NCBI GenBank assembly: GCA_963277665.1
Contig: OY728159.1
Span: forward strand, 1,015,701,343 to 1,015,765,342
Direction of reading: 5' to 3'
DNA length: 64,000 nt
From: Viscum album
Taxonomy: Eukaryota > Streptophyta > Magnoliopsida > Santalales > Viscaceae
Part shown: positions 22,565-34,908 of the stretch, in pieces
Position numbering within the stretch: position 1 is the first letter of the stretch
Layout of the letters: each line of letters opens with the position of its first letter
Made by a program: the position numbers and the translations under genes
Notes under the pieces: generated by a model
The model's input: only the letters and a program-made list of their open reading frames with translations
Told to the model about the DNA's origin: nothing
The model's database searches: none

Positions 22565-24327
22565 TCCATCTTTCTTTTGAATACCCATTTGCATCCAACA
22601 GGCTTTACATCAACTAGCTCATCGACTAGAACCCAAACTTGGTTCTGATACATGGAATCCATCTCAGAATTTATAGCTTCTAGCCATCTTGCAGCTTCTA
22701 AGATTTCTACTAATTCCTTGTAGTAGATAGGTTCATCATTTTCCAACAATAATGATTCACCATACTCGGTGACTAGGAAACCAAATCTCTCTGGTTCCCT
22801 TACCTCTCTTGAGCTCCTACGCAGCACTTGTGTTTCTGGAACCTCTTCCACGAGGACCTGTGGAACTTGTTCTTGTACCAACTCATGTGTATCTTGAGCA
22901 TCAACTTCATCGAATTCAATCTTACTCCCACTATCCTTCTTGAGGATGTTCTCCCTCTCAAGAAAGATGGATTGTCTGGCGACAGTCACTTTCTTGTCTT
23001 GAGGGTTATATAGGTAATATCCTTTTATTTCCTTGGGATATCCTATAAAGATACACTTCGTGCCCCTGGGTTCTAGTTTGTTGCCTGAGAAGGCCTTAAC
23101 AAATGCCTCGCATCCCCATACACATGTGTGCGACAAAGTGGGTTTCCTTCCATTCCATAACTAGGGTGGAATTCCATTTTTCACCTTAGTTGGTACTCGG
23201 TTTAATGTGTATGTTGCAGTTTGTAATGCATATCCCCAAAAGGATAATGGAAGATCTGCATGACTCATCATCGACCTCACCAGGTCCAACAAGGTGTGGT
23301 TCCTCCTTTCACTAACACCATTCCATTGTGGTGTATAAGGAGGATTGAGCTGAGATAGAATCCCAAACTCCCGTAGAAGATCGATGAACTCTTGGTTCAG
23401 ATATTCTCCACCTCGATCCGATCGAAGCTTCTTTATCTTCTTACCAAGATGATTTTCTACTTCATTCTTGAATTCCTTAAATTTCTCTAAGGACTCTGAC
23501 TTATACCTCATTAAGTAGACATAGCCATATCTACTCAAATCATCAGTAAAAGTAATAAAGTAAGAATATCCACCTCTAGCTTCTACTGGAAATGGTCCAC
23601 ACACATCCATGTGTACCAATCCTAGAAGCTCTGTGTCCCTTTCACCTTTTCCACCAAAAGGCAGCTTGGTTATTTTTCCTTGTAAACAAGCGTGACATCT
23701 ATCAAGGGGTTTTAGCTCAGTAGAGTCTAAATAGCCATCTTGGCAGAGCTTTGTCAAATACTTCTCATTCACATGACCAAGGTGGTGATGCCATAACTGG
23801 GTGATGTATGAGTCATGTGAGTTTGTTTCGTTATCGATTACCAACACTTGGTTTTCATAATTCAATACATACAAACCATTATTTAAATGTGTCATACCAT
23901 AACATATGTTGTTATTATAAAAGAGACAACCCTTATTTCCAAATTTGAAAACAAATCCATCTATATCCAAACAAGATACATAAATTATGTTCTTGGTAAC
24001 ACTAGGCACATAATAACAGTTATGTAAAACCAAAATCATCCCAGTAGGCAATGATAGGTGGTAGTTGCCAATAGCCAACGCAGCTAGCCTTGCGCCATTA
24101 GCAGCTCGAAGATCCACCTCTCCTCTGGCGATCTTTCTAAATCTACTCGGTTCCTGCATTTGAATACATATGTGAGCCCCACAAGCTATATCTAATACCC
24201 AATGTTTAGAAATAGAAAGATTGCACTCGATAACAAACGCACCTTTAGCGTCCCCACACTTTTGGGTGCAGTTCCTCTTCCAGTGGACCTGCTTTCCACA
24301 TGAAAAACACACTGCCTCCCATTCCTT
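22565..24327 (-). pseudogene. E3 gag zinc knuckle, integrase and start of RT
   Basis: The frame is continuous with gag upstream and has one stop at 23158-23160. It starts with the zinc knuckle CFSCGKQVHWKRNC (CX2CX4HX4C intact). A protease-like segment around NLSISKHWVLDIACGAHIC follows, where the usual D-S/T-G reads D-I-A. The integrase zinc domain is seen at HHHLGHVNEKYL and CHACLQGK. Core blocks are LVHMDVCGPFPVEARGG (Asp), KKLRSDRGGEYLNQEF (Asp) and NGVSERRNHTLLD (Glu). GTKCIFIGYPKEIKGYYLY and the RT start GCKWVFKRKMDM end it at E4. Integrase before RT defines copia. Confidence 0.93.
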
Positions 24328-25048
24328 GCCCTACCTCTGGATCTTCCCCTTCTTGGAGGGACGGTGCTCGGGGGCTTCAGACCGTTTATAAGTCTTTGGC
24401 CCCTTTGCCTTGTCCTTCCTTTTCTTGTTCACCATAAGGACCGTGGGTTTGTCATGCCCCATATCTTTATCTTCCTGGTGAATCAAGGTCAGAATCTCTG
24501 ATAGACTCTTCTCATTACCGCTCATGTTATAGTTAACAATGAAGCTAGAGAAGGTCTTAGGCAGTGATGATAGGATGAGATCTGTATGCAACTCATCCGG
24601 GAATTTAATCCCTAAGATTTCCAGGCGTTCAATATAGCCAATAAGCTTGAATACATGAGGCCCAGCTGGCGTAGACTCTCTAAGCTTCGTGGTAAACAAA
24701 GAATTGGAGATCCCATACCTCTCCTGTCTCTCCTTCTCTTGGTAGAGATCTTTAAGGTGAGACATCATGCTATACGCGTCCATGTTTTCATGTTGCTTCA
24801 AGAGCTCATTAGACATGGCCGATAGCATGAAACACTGGAAATATGTGGCATCATCCATGTTTTTCATGTGGAGAGATAATTCCTCATCACTAGCCTCTTT
24901 CCCAGGCGCAACTGGAATAGGCTCTTCCAGCACATATAATTTCCTTTCGTGGCGAAGGACGACGCGTAAACGCCTCTGCCACTCTTGGAAATTGGTGCTG
25001 GTGAGAAGGTTTTATTTTTCGAGTATGGTGCACAATGATATGTTTTAA
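24328..25048 (-). pseudogene. E3 gag
   Basis: Minus-strand frame in register with the zinc knuckle and integrase. It is open from 24933 to 24331, and the real N-terminus lies further upstream: STNFQEWQRRLRVVL, a conserved copia gag block, is encoded at about 24960-25010, after a stop near 25016. The body has YFQCFMLSAMSNELL, then LKDLYQEKERQERY and LPKTFSSFIVNYNMSG, standard for the copia gag (UBN2-type) domain. A basic tail precedes a stop at 24328-24330. It would form the virus-like particle. Confidence 0.9.
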
Positions 25049-27183
25049 TTCATTTTCTTGTCGTTTCTATAAATTAAGATGAGAAAAGGTTTAGTACTTT
25101 ATTACAAAATTTGAGACAAATAAATAAATTAATACTTATTAGTCTCCCACTATTTTATCGAAATCCAATAGCCCTCACCATTGACTTCGGAATATTATGT
25201 TGTGTGAATATTCTAGTGGAAAGGATCCATATTGCCCTTCACATTACCCCAAATAGGGTTGGTCAAGAAACTTGAAGGGTTTTAGGTAGTCATTCCAAAT
25301 GCCAACTGCATTAACTCGCAGCTCCTTGATCCGCTGAGTGGACTCCCCAATCCTGAAATCCTTTTTGGATTTCCTCAACCTTTGCCTCTAAGTCACACCA
25401 AGTCCTGCTATGGCAGTCAACCCTTGATTCCAACCAATTAAAGTCAACACAAAACCTTGAATTATAATTCCCCGATAATTGAAAGCACCACAACTAGGGT
25501 TGGTCAAGCACTTTGAACTATGGTTCGATTCTAACCAAGATTATGGAAGGCTATGCCGACTTAATATTTATTTTGAGGGATTTTATCCTTATACGTAAAT
25601 TTCCATTTTATTATCTTTGATTACATGATTGTTAATATTAAGTGGGATATAATTAAGTGATTAACCATGTCTAAGATAATAATTACTTATAAGCCGGTTT
25701 TATTTTAGTTCCATCTTGCATGCTTGTTTAATTCATTAATTGTGTGATCGTGACAACACACCCACAATAAATAAACCATGCAACTGACAGAAATAAAATA
25801 AATGGTATGATCATGAGCTTTTCTATTGGTTAGTTTATCTAATGGTTGATAAACTAACCCAAGACCTTGGGGAGAAACACCTTGAACCTTTCGGGTTCAT
25901 GTTTACAGCTTTCCACCTGTCCACCTTTGTATCTCCTTGGATTGGTTTCACCTTGGCTCCTGACTTGAGCCACCTCCACTAGCTTGGGAGCTCCATCCAT
26001 TACATATGCATTTATCTCACACGCAGGTGAGGGGTAAAAGGGGTTTTTATACATAAAATAATCCTTGGGCACGCAAGCCCTACATATTAATGAGGAGATG
26101 GCTCGCAGGCCAACAAATTTAATTTAAATAAATTAATTAAAAGAAACCATTCACATAAAAAGGTCTCGATCTAGCTCATGATCATCCATACATGCAACGA
26201 TATTTATGCATAAATAAAACTAGCATTCAATTCTTTAATCGTTCTTGTTTAATATAAATCACGCTCGAATCAATTAATTATCTTTAATTAATCAATCCTT
26301 TTATCTTAAATTCCTTTTCTGAATTTCCTTGAGATTCTCATCCATCATAATTTTAAACAAATAAATTCATTTAAAATTATCCTTGTATGTAACTTGTACC
26401 TTGGAGGCAACCCGGTGAATTCCCATTTATTACGCAGATGTTAAATTAAACACATATATATAAAACACCTATCACATGTTGTGCCTCAGCTTTACGCATG
26501 CATCATGGTACACGTCTCAATGGTTTGTATAATATAATAACAAATTTTAATAAATCTGCGTAATTTGGGTGAGTACACGGCGTGTACTTTTCTTCACCAT
26601 TCATCCGAAGTACGCGCCCGGGGACAGGGTGTGTTAATGTACTTCGGAAATTTTTGGAGTACACGACGTGTACAATGGGACACACGCCGTGTAGTTTCCA
26701 CGTTACACGGTTTCTAGCCAGGCAGACCGTGTATGGAGTACACGACCCAACCCTAACTCGAAGGGACTACACGCCATGTTCATTGGACCACACGGCGTGT
26801 ATTCTGGAAACTGTGTGCCACCTGTTTTTGTTCAACACACGGTGTATTAAATTCTTAGAAAGAATCCAATACACGGCCTGATTTGGTGGATCAGTAAATG
26901 CATTGAACCTAGACTACACGGCATGTACTTCCGAATACATACCGTGTATTCTGGTGTTATACGGACAGAAACGTCTGGCTCCTCCGGATGAGTTCCTCTA
27001 TTTTATTTTAATAAAAATTAAAAGAAAAATTTGTTTCTGTGAGGTGAACGAGAAACGAGGGAGGAGGAATAGATCTCGATATTTAGATTTCTAGAATGAT
27101 TAAACTTGAATTGAAATAACTAAATTATTAAATGCGTAAATTACCAATGAAAAACTAAATAATTATAATCAACGATATGACCC
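25049..27183 (-). other. E3 untranslated leader
   Basis: 2.1 kb between primer site and gag with no credible ORF. Part of it (26570-26960) is rich in near-palindromes such as GTACACGGCGTGTAC, CACACGCCGTGTAG and CACACGGCGTGTAT, the same motif class found in the E3 LTR upstream of its TATA box. Short ORFs on both strands here are read-throughs of these repeats. Confidence 0.75.
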
Positions 27184-27195
27184 GCTCTGATACCA
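27184..27195 (-). other. E3 primer binding site, initiator tRNA-Met type
   Basis: TGGTATCAGAGC on the minus strand, two bases after the 5' LTR. This is the canonical plant site complementary to the 3' end of initiator tRNA-Met. Confidence 0.93.
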
Positions 27196-27197
27196 CT

Positions 27198-29162
27198 TGA
27201 AGGTTTCGGGCGCTGTGGAAGCACGTTGGTGGGTTTTCCCAACTTTAATTTTAACGTTAAACAATGTTCAATCTGAGATCTGTCACGATATAAAACGCCA
27301 AATCTTCGGAATAGAATGAAGAACGAAAAGAAAATAAGAGTCTCGGAACCCTTGAGGAGGATCATCATATGTTGATTATAATTAATTTAATGAATGCATA
27401 AGAATTACCTCATTGGAATTCTTTCTTCGTTGATGTGTCTAGTCACGATTCGTTGATTCGTCGTTGCGTCATAGAATCCAAGTGTAGGATTCCTCTAGCG
27501 GTGATCCACATGTGTGTCACGTATCTCCGGACGTCGTCGAAGGGATCTCCGAGTGCTAGTGTGGAAGATCCTTCGCTTGCGATATCTGCCTTTGACCGCC
27601 TTGATCTGATGGAGGATCTTGCTCTCGTAACTTGAGGGCATTCTTGGTGGAAAGGGAATTCTCTCTTGGCTTGAGAGTATTTCCAAATCCGTTGTGCACA
27701 ATAATGGCTCTTCAAAATGTTGGGGTTGTGAGGATATTTATAATCGTGTTTGAGGTTAATAGAGTTATGACAATAAATAAACGTGTTACGCGTTTTATTT
27801 ATTTCATTAACTCTAATTGAAAACCCCCATGTCGAATTATATTAATTCCTTGACATGCACCCACGCTGATTATAATAAATATCATTTAATAAAACAATAT
27901 TAAATCCTCAAAATCCCAACTGGAAAAACTACACGGCATGTAATAATTAATACACAGCGTGTACTTGTTTTCCATAAAACTACACGACGTGTATATTTAA
28001 TATACACGGTGTGTACTTTTATTTTCAATTTTTCTCCACCACATTTATTAGACCTTGAGTAATGACTATTTATTTATTAAATAAATGTAACTGCATTACT
28101 CGCTAATAAATATATTATTTCATCCACAATATATTCTCTCGAATAACTAGTGTCAAAATAAATGCGATCAGACATCCTTAAATAATTATTAAACCACAGT
28201 CGGGAATAATATTTATTTAACTTGTTAAATTAATATTTAACTGAGATACATGGACACACTTGGTGTGTGACCCTGTAGGCCTCTTTCTCAATATCATTAG
28301 GTTGAGCCTACCTAAAGTCCAAGGTTAGCGTCTAGCAACACGCCAAGGCACCCATAGAGAAAGAAGTTAACACCGCAATGACGTGTCACCTCCTACGAAC
28401 GCTTACCATGTAATATAATCCCTTTGCCTCGATATCTCCAATCAAGCGGGTTGCATGCTAGTGACATCAACTCATGTGCTTGATTATTCTTTCTTTGACT
28501 TCCCGGAATTGAACTTGCCCATACCTTACCATGGCCATGGATTTATTTAGGCTATATCAATTCCATCAAAGGGCATGAGATATCTACTTCTGTTATGGAA
28601 TGGAAGGGACAAATCCATTCTCGCATTATCTATTAATGCGGTATTACTCATGACACACCCAACATATCCTACCTCGTTGTGAACAGTGTGTCTTCACAGT
28701 TTTCGTCAATACATCTAAGTGCACAATTTGTAATACCCATTAATAATAATCTTAAAGTCTAAGGACCAATACACACGTCCGCGGATAGGAACATCCAATG
28801 ACACTATGAAATATGGATTTCCTACTGGCGGGTCTCGTTCTCATAATATCCTCCTAGATATTACCAAGGGCGCACACCATGAGAAGGTGCCTCGAAGTTT
28901 TATGAGTCCTCACCCCTAATGACCTGTATTATTTTTTCCCTCAAATAATATCATTCGGCCATAGAACATACATTCAAGAACAGTGTTATGGCACTTCCGG
29001 GTTCTCATCATAGCAGGGATCCGCTACGACCCTTTAATGCAACAGTTGTCCTTAGGACATTATCACATGACATGTCACGTAGAAGAACAATCAAGATGTG
29101 ATAAGGCTTTTATTTAATGAATAAAGTACAAAGTAGTGGGTTCTAGACCACCAACTCCAACA
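27198..29162 (-). repeat. E3 5' LTR
   Basis: 1,965 bp, the partner of 17971-19936. The minus-strand TATA box TATAAATA is at 27735-27742 (plus coordinates), leaving about 1.4 kb of U3 and 0.5 kb of R-U5. The palindromic motif cluster is at about 27930-28015, some 200 bp upstream of the TATA box. Confidence 0.93.
27735..27742 (-). promoter_or_regulatory. E3 LTR TATA box
   Basis: TATAAATA on the minus strand inside the 5' LTR, conserved in the other LTR at 18508-18515. Confidence 0.65.
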
Positions 29163-29171
29163 GTAGTGACA

Positions 29172-29880
29172 AAAAAATTATTTTCTTTTCTCCTTCTGTA
29201 TATGAATTAGATCTATACGAGTGTCTCCTTAAGATATATGATTCGGTCCTTAAACCATTTTATGTCTTAAGATTTATCGTTCTCTCATAACATATCAAAA
29301 ATCCCCCATTCTTCATGTCAATCTTAGCATGAGGAATTATTGTTTCAAGAACTATGTATGGATTGATTATCACATATTTTTGAGATATGTAGAGATGCCT
29401 AGATATCCAATCTTGGGCCCAGCCACAATATAAAATATAAAAAAACTTGTATTTCTTGTATAAAATCAAATTTGCATAGGGAATATTTTAAAACAACTAT
29501 GTATGACTTGATCATTTCCCCAGCAAAACATATAGTGATACTTGGGTATTATCCCTTAATCCAGTTCCAATATGTCTTTCCTTTCATATCAGTTCATTTT
29601 CATCCTTACCTCATGGCATTACACTGAATGAAAATCTAATAACCATATTATTCATTTGCATCACCTTTTCATTATAAAAGAAACCCTTACTGCTCCTTGT
29701 TTCTCACACCGAGCATAGCTCACGTGGGCTTAGGAATTGAGTAAATGGCTTCTTTATATAAGGTGTTTCAATTTCTTATGGGGTTACTAATGTCTCTACT
29801 GCATGACTTAAAACTACACATTACCATATTCATTCAAAGAAAACAAAGAAAGTCTCCATTTTACATATGAGGAAGATCTA
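29172..29880 (+). other. E2 3' region, part 2
   Basis: Resumes E2 after E7 and E3. No gene. It contains the second copy of the block also seen at 17085-17165 (here about 29340-29430). About 29695-29735 is a stretch close to E2's own LTR (TGTTTCTCACACCGAGCAT; compare 5059-5100). One degenerate unit of the 37-bp satellite lies near 29798-29834. The last five bases, ATCTA, are the TSD of E5. Confidence 0.65.
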
Positions 29881-30876
29881 TGTAACACCCCGAGCTTCCA
29901 TGATACAATTCTCATTCAATAATGCAATAGCTTGCATTGTACGCAACTTCGAGAATCTAACACACCACGACCAATCAAAATAGCCATTATGAATAGTAAT
30001 ACCCACTTTTTGAAATTATATATATTTTTATATTTCAAAATGGACTTCATTTTTGGATTCAGAATATCGAAATTAGCCTATGTTGAATTTTTGGTATTTT
30101 TCTGAGAACTTCCAAATTTTTTATGAATAGTGAAAAATACTTAAAAACAACTTTTTTAATCAAAATAATTTATAGTGATAAATTATACTATTGAGTGGTT
30201 TTAAAGTATAACTATAATATATTTTTACCATTTTATCCAATGGTGTTCATTAGAATTAATTTCACTTTGAAATTGGACATAATCAATTGTCAATCTTTTG
30301 ATATATATTGTTTCTTTAAAACACGCTATTTGTTGCGACAGTGAGAATTAATTATAAAATTAATTAATGAAACTTATATGTTTGGAATTTTTTAAAATAT
30401 ACATCATTTTTGAATTCGGAATATCAATTATAGCTTAGGGTGAAATTTTGGCATTGTTCTGAAAAACTTCAATTTTTGATGAATACTGAAACCACTAAGT
30501 GGTAGTTAAATAACTGATTTTTCATTTAAATGAAATATTACCACTTCTGTGATTTGATTTTCAAAAATCCGACATACATGGTTGTCATTAGGAAGTAAAA
30601 TGTGGTTCAATGGGATTAAAATAATTTTTTGGTGAATAGTAACTTTTAAGTTTAATTAATCGCGATTAAAGGTAATTAGTGTAATTTAAGGTAATGATAA
30701 TGTTATAATAATATGAAATGACCTTTACACTTGTCCAAAGCCTATTGGATGATAATATTTCGAACCCTTATCACCTTATCCTAGAATTATATAATTGTGG
30801 GACCTTTAGAATCCGAAAATCATTGTATAATAAAGTAATATTTCATTACTTTCTAAGAGTGCCCCTCCTCTCCACT

Positions 30877-30885
30877 TATAAAAGG
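30877..30885 (+). promoter_or_regulatory. E5 TATA box
   Basis: TATAAAAGG about 1 kb into E5, followed by a C- and A-rich stretch typical of plant transcription starts. Confidence 0.55.
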
Positions 30886-31987
30886 CCCCCACCACTACCA
30901 CCTTACTCACACTTTAAAAGCCTTTTGGCTCGGACAACCTCTGCCCAAATACTCTCCCAACTTTCCTCCCTTACTCTTAGAAGCCTCACTTTGGGCAGAA
31001 TTCTTCCCAAGGAAGCCTTTGGCTCAAATCAAAAGAGTTACCCGATTTTAAGGTAATGTCTTCTCTTATGTTATTTTGTTTTATTTTGCTTATCCAACCC
31101 CCTAAACTCTTTTTATTCATTTAATTTGTAACAACACCAGTATTCTCAATATACTAGGATTTTTTTATAAGAATTATTCGAGCTACACTTACACACACCT
31201 ACATCTAATGGTTAAAGAACATACTGTTTCTGTGGATGGCGAATTTCTGCCTCACGAAACGATGATTGTTCAATATTCTTTTAACACCTCTAATGGTGGC
31301 CATTTTGATGACACTATTTTCATATATGACATATATATTATGTTTATGTTTTCCTTATGATTCTTTATTTCTCATTTATGGCATACTTTATGATTTCAAT
31401 TATGGGTAAACGCGATAATTTCATTTTAGGAAGTGCGGACTACCGCCCCCTCAAAGTGATTTGAATCGTTAATGCCATATGTGGGATGTATAAAGGATGG
31501 ATTAAATGGTATTATACATTACATTATACTAGAATTATATTATAACTTTATATAATTATAACTTCATTCCATTAAATACGAAATAGAAATGAAAGTAGTG
31601 TTCATGCGTACGTACGGCTTACCGTCTCCATAAACGGTGCATTTCATTTCTTACCTCTAAATGTTATGTAATATTATAAATGAATGTATATAATGGATAT
31701 ATATGATGTATATTATATATAAATCATGAATATAATTATGGATATAATGGATATATTACCACATGAACAAAGTGTAATTATAAGCAGTTTATTTTTGACT
31801 CAAGTACCTAAGATCGACAAAACGACCGTTATAAACTTAAATAATTACATAATGTTCATGGCATGGTAATAAGTGATATAAAAGTAATAATGAACTTGAA
31901 AAAGGTTCTTAAGAAGGTAGATATTAACTCTAGTTTATTATTCAGGAGGTTAAAGAGCGGTCGAGTCAAGTTGGACACGAGGTAAGG

Positions 31988-32306
31988 GAACTTCTTAACC
32001 CAATTTCCATTCTTTGGGTTAATCTCCTACTTTAAAATTATGTCATGATATTATTATGTCCTATATTGTATTTATACTTTCTTTATGTGTACATATATTG
32101 AATACACATAATAGATCTATTTTATTTAAAAAATGATATTTGTAATGGAACTTCTTATCCCAATTTCTATTCTTTGGGTTAATCTCCTACTTTCAAATTA
32201 TGTCATGATATTATTATGTCTTATCTTATATTTGTACCTTCTTTATGTGTACTTATAGTGAATACACATAATATATCTATTTTATTTAAAAATGATCTTT
32301 GTAAGG
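31988..32306 (+). repeat. Two tandem 160-bp copies in E5
   Basis: The segment starting GAACTTCTTAACCCAATTTC near 31988 is repeated from about 32148 with scattered substitutions. A short third echo (TCAATCTCCATTCATTGAGG) follows near 32315. Confidence 0.85.
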
Positions 32307-33407
32307 TACTTTGTCTCAATCTCCATTCATTGAGGCATATTTTTTTTTATACACAAATTTCTTTTATACGGTGTATAAAACCCTTTGACTTTTACGTTTA
32401 TTCAAAAGGAATCTTTTTATACAAAGCGTTTTACTAAACGACAAAAAGTAATGTTTTTCTTGCCGTACGTATGCGAAGACAACGACTTCTCCGCCACCGT
32501 AACCATTATTTTAGTTTCGGCTTCCTCTAAAATCCATAACATTTTTTAAATGAAAAATAAATACCAAGTTTTAATTTTCTTTTATTTTGGTATTTAAAAT
32601 GGTTTTGATAAGGTTTTTATTATATCAATGTGTTGTATTGATATCTTGTGATTGAAATGTGAAAATGTTATGTTTCCTTTATGCACGTTTTATGTGATAC
32701 GATTATGTTATGGTTTATGATATGTTTAAACCTGTTCATATGAGGAATTCATTGGACTTAATAAGTGACGGGTGGAGCCCGCTATAGCTCCTCAATGCAT
32801 CGGTAGGTCTCATGAGACAAACTAGTTTCTTGGCACGAGGCCTTGACAAAATCTTATTTGTGGTCTTGGCATGAGGCCTTGGCTACGTGGTTATGATAGT
32901 CTGGCATTATGCATTCCATCCTTATGAAAGTGGTTATTGATATTTCATGTGATTATTCGACGAGTAAAATATCCATGTGAGTAAGTAAATGGCATTATTT
33001 CATTTTACTTTTTCCATATTATTCTAAAGTTCAAGTTTAAAAGGCTTTTGTTTTAGTTATACATTGCCTTAAATGTTAATGTTTATTTATGAAAGTTTCC
33101 GCTATATTGTTATCCTTACTGATCATCTGAGCTCACCCCTTTCAATGTTTTAATATTTTCCAGGATGTGAAGAAGTATTTTATGAATGACTTTGAAGGAT
33201 AGTCAGAAGAGGATATGAGTGTGGACTATGGAGACTTTGTTATTGTAGTTTTTCACTTTATGATGTAATATAACATTTAACAATGTATCTAGTGTTTCCA
33301 AGGCTACTAAACTAATCAGTCTTTTGAGACTTGATCTTTTGTGATCATGCCAATGTTACGAAGTAATGCACCGACTCTGGGTAACTGGGTCGGGGTGTTA
33401 CAATCTA

Positions 33408-34560
33408 TGTAAAGAACATCAAATTCATGGAGAATATTGATTCAAATATTTATTATATACATTGGGCATAACCCCCTTCCATATCTCACACTCTTAATCT
33501 TTAATTTTTCTTTCATATTTTCATAATCTTTCTTATGGTTTCTGGTGACAGGTTTTTCAATATCTGAGAGCTCTTTTGCCTAACTATGCAGAACATGCCC
33601 TTAGGCGGCCTTGCATAAGTTGTCTACATAACAGGCATGTCAGTCAAAAGATGCCACTATTTGGCTATGCAGCATATTCCCCAGTTGGAACTGCATAATA
33701 CAGCCCCCATAACGGGTTTTTCAAATAATTGTAACTTCGTTCTTGGTTATAGTATCTTTTTTCCCCTTTAATCTTTGATGAAAATATATAAGAATCTGTT
33801 TTTTTTTTAAACAGTCATTCAAATATACTTGTCCCATTATCTTTCTCACAATCTGAAAGACTTCAAGACCACGGTTTATACATTTCCCTCATCATGTGCT
33901 CGATACACTATGAAATAATATTTAAATCACTTAGCCACATGTTATATATTGTTTCCATTTGTGGTCCTAGTTATATGACCTAAAACTACAGACACCATAT
34001 CTTTTACATTTGGGTTAGACCTTTGTAAAAGTCTTATTCCTCTAATTATTTGGATATCTTGATTGGAAATACCCTTTCCATATTTAGGTAACTTTCTCCA
34101 TAAACCAAACTCTATGCTTTGGAAAATCTTAATCTCCATAAACTTTCTTCAACTTTTAGAAATAGAACGTCAAACTTCTGAGAGCTCTTTTGCCTGACTA
34201 TGCAGCACGTGACCTTAGGCGGCCTTGCATAAGTTGCCTACATAACAGGCATGTCAGTCAAAAGATGCCACTATTTGACTATGAATCATATTCCCCAGTT
34301 GGCCCTGCATAATACAGCCCCCATAACGGGTTTTTCAAGTAATGGTAACTTCATTCTTAGAAAAGACTTCCTCTAATGATTTTAGCCCTTTTTCCATATC
34401 ATTCCTCAGTTTCAGAAATTTTCAAATCACAGTTTACAATTTTCCCTTTCATACCTGAATATGATAGTATATTTCCAAACAAATTATCAAGAAATTGGGA
34501 GAGTTTCATACTTTTGGTCAGATCTAAAGACCTTAAAATTAAAGCCACACCATGTCTTGA
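33408..34560 (+). repeat. E2 3' region, part 3: dispersed 184-bp duplication
   Basis: No gene. About 33563-33746 and 34177-34359 are near-identical direct copies, starting TCTGAGAGCTCTTTTGCCT and ending near the shared word CATAACGGGTTTTTCAA. The AT-rich DNA between them shows no feature I recognise. Confidence 0.85.
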
Positions 34561-34908
34561 CAGCATGACTTAAAACTGCACAGTACCAATGTCCTCACAG
34601 CATGACTTAAAACTGCACAATACCAATGTCCTCACAGCATGACTTAAAACTACATAGTACCAATGTCCTCATAGCATGACTTAAAACTGCATAGTACCAA
34701 TTTCCTCACAGCATGAATTAAAAATGCACAGTACCAATGTCCTCACTGTATGACTTAAAATTGGACAGTACCAATATCCTCACAGCATGACTTAAAATTG
34801 CACAGTACCAATGTCCTCACTTCATGATGTAAAACTGTACAGTACCAATGTCCTCACTCCATGACTTAAAACTGCACAGTACCAATTTCCTCACTACATG
34901 ACTTGATA
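34561..34908 (+). repeat. 37-bp minisatellite array in E2 3' region
   Basis: Nine full units (34561-34893) plus a partial one, consensus starting CAGCATGACTTAAAACTGCA and ending CAGTACCAATGTCCTCA. The unit length is constant at 37 bp with point differences only. Degenerate relatives occur at 16801 and 29798, so the array grew from sequence native to E2. The 3' untranslated regions of Tat elements are known sources of plant satellites. Confidence 0.95.

Larger units (their letters stand above)
17971..29162 (-). mobile_element. E3: Ty1/copia retrotransposon, minus strand
   Basis: LTRs 17971-19936 and 27198-29162 (1,966 and 1,965 bp) differ by only a few percent by eye. On the minus strand they begin TGTTGGAG and end CTTCA. 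The TSD is GTAGT (17966-17970 and 29163-29167), taken from the end of E7. The internal order is primer site, long leader, gag, integrase, RT, RNase H, polypurine tract; integrase before RT defines copia. With E4 removed it is about 10 kb. The gag-integrase part is one continuous frame with only a few stops, so this is a fairly young but defective copy. I did not assign a copia lineage. Confidence 0.95.
29881..33402 (+). mobile_element. E5: 3.5-kb solo-LTR-like insertion in E2
   Basis: Starts TGTAACACCCCGAG and ends GGGGTGTTACA, with a perfect TSD ATCTA (29876-29880 and 33403-33407). It has no gag-pol and no pair of long terminal direct repeats, so a solo LTR is the simplest reading. TATAAAAGG at 30877-30885 indicates the plus orientation. 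The end sequence and layout resemble long LTRs of the Tekay/Del chromovirus group. The largest ORF (30718-31056) overlaps the TATA and start region and does not look like a gene. Confidence 0.8.

Noticed and set aside
34561..34908. Regular repeats resembling a CRISPR array
   Set aside because: Units are directly tandem without spacers, in plant retrotransposon DNA; it is a minisatellite.
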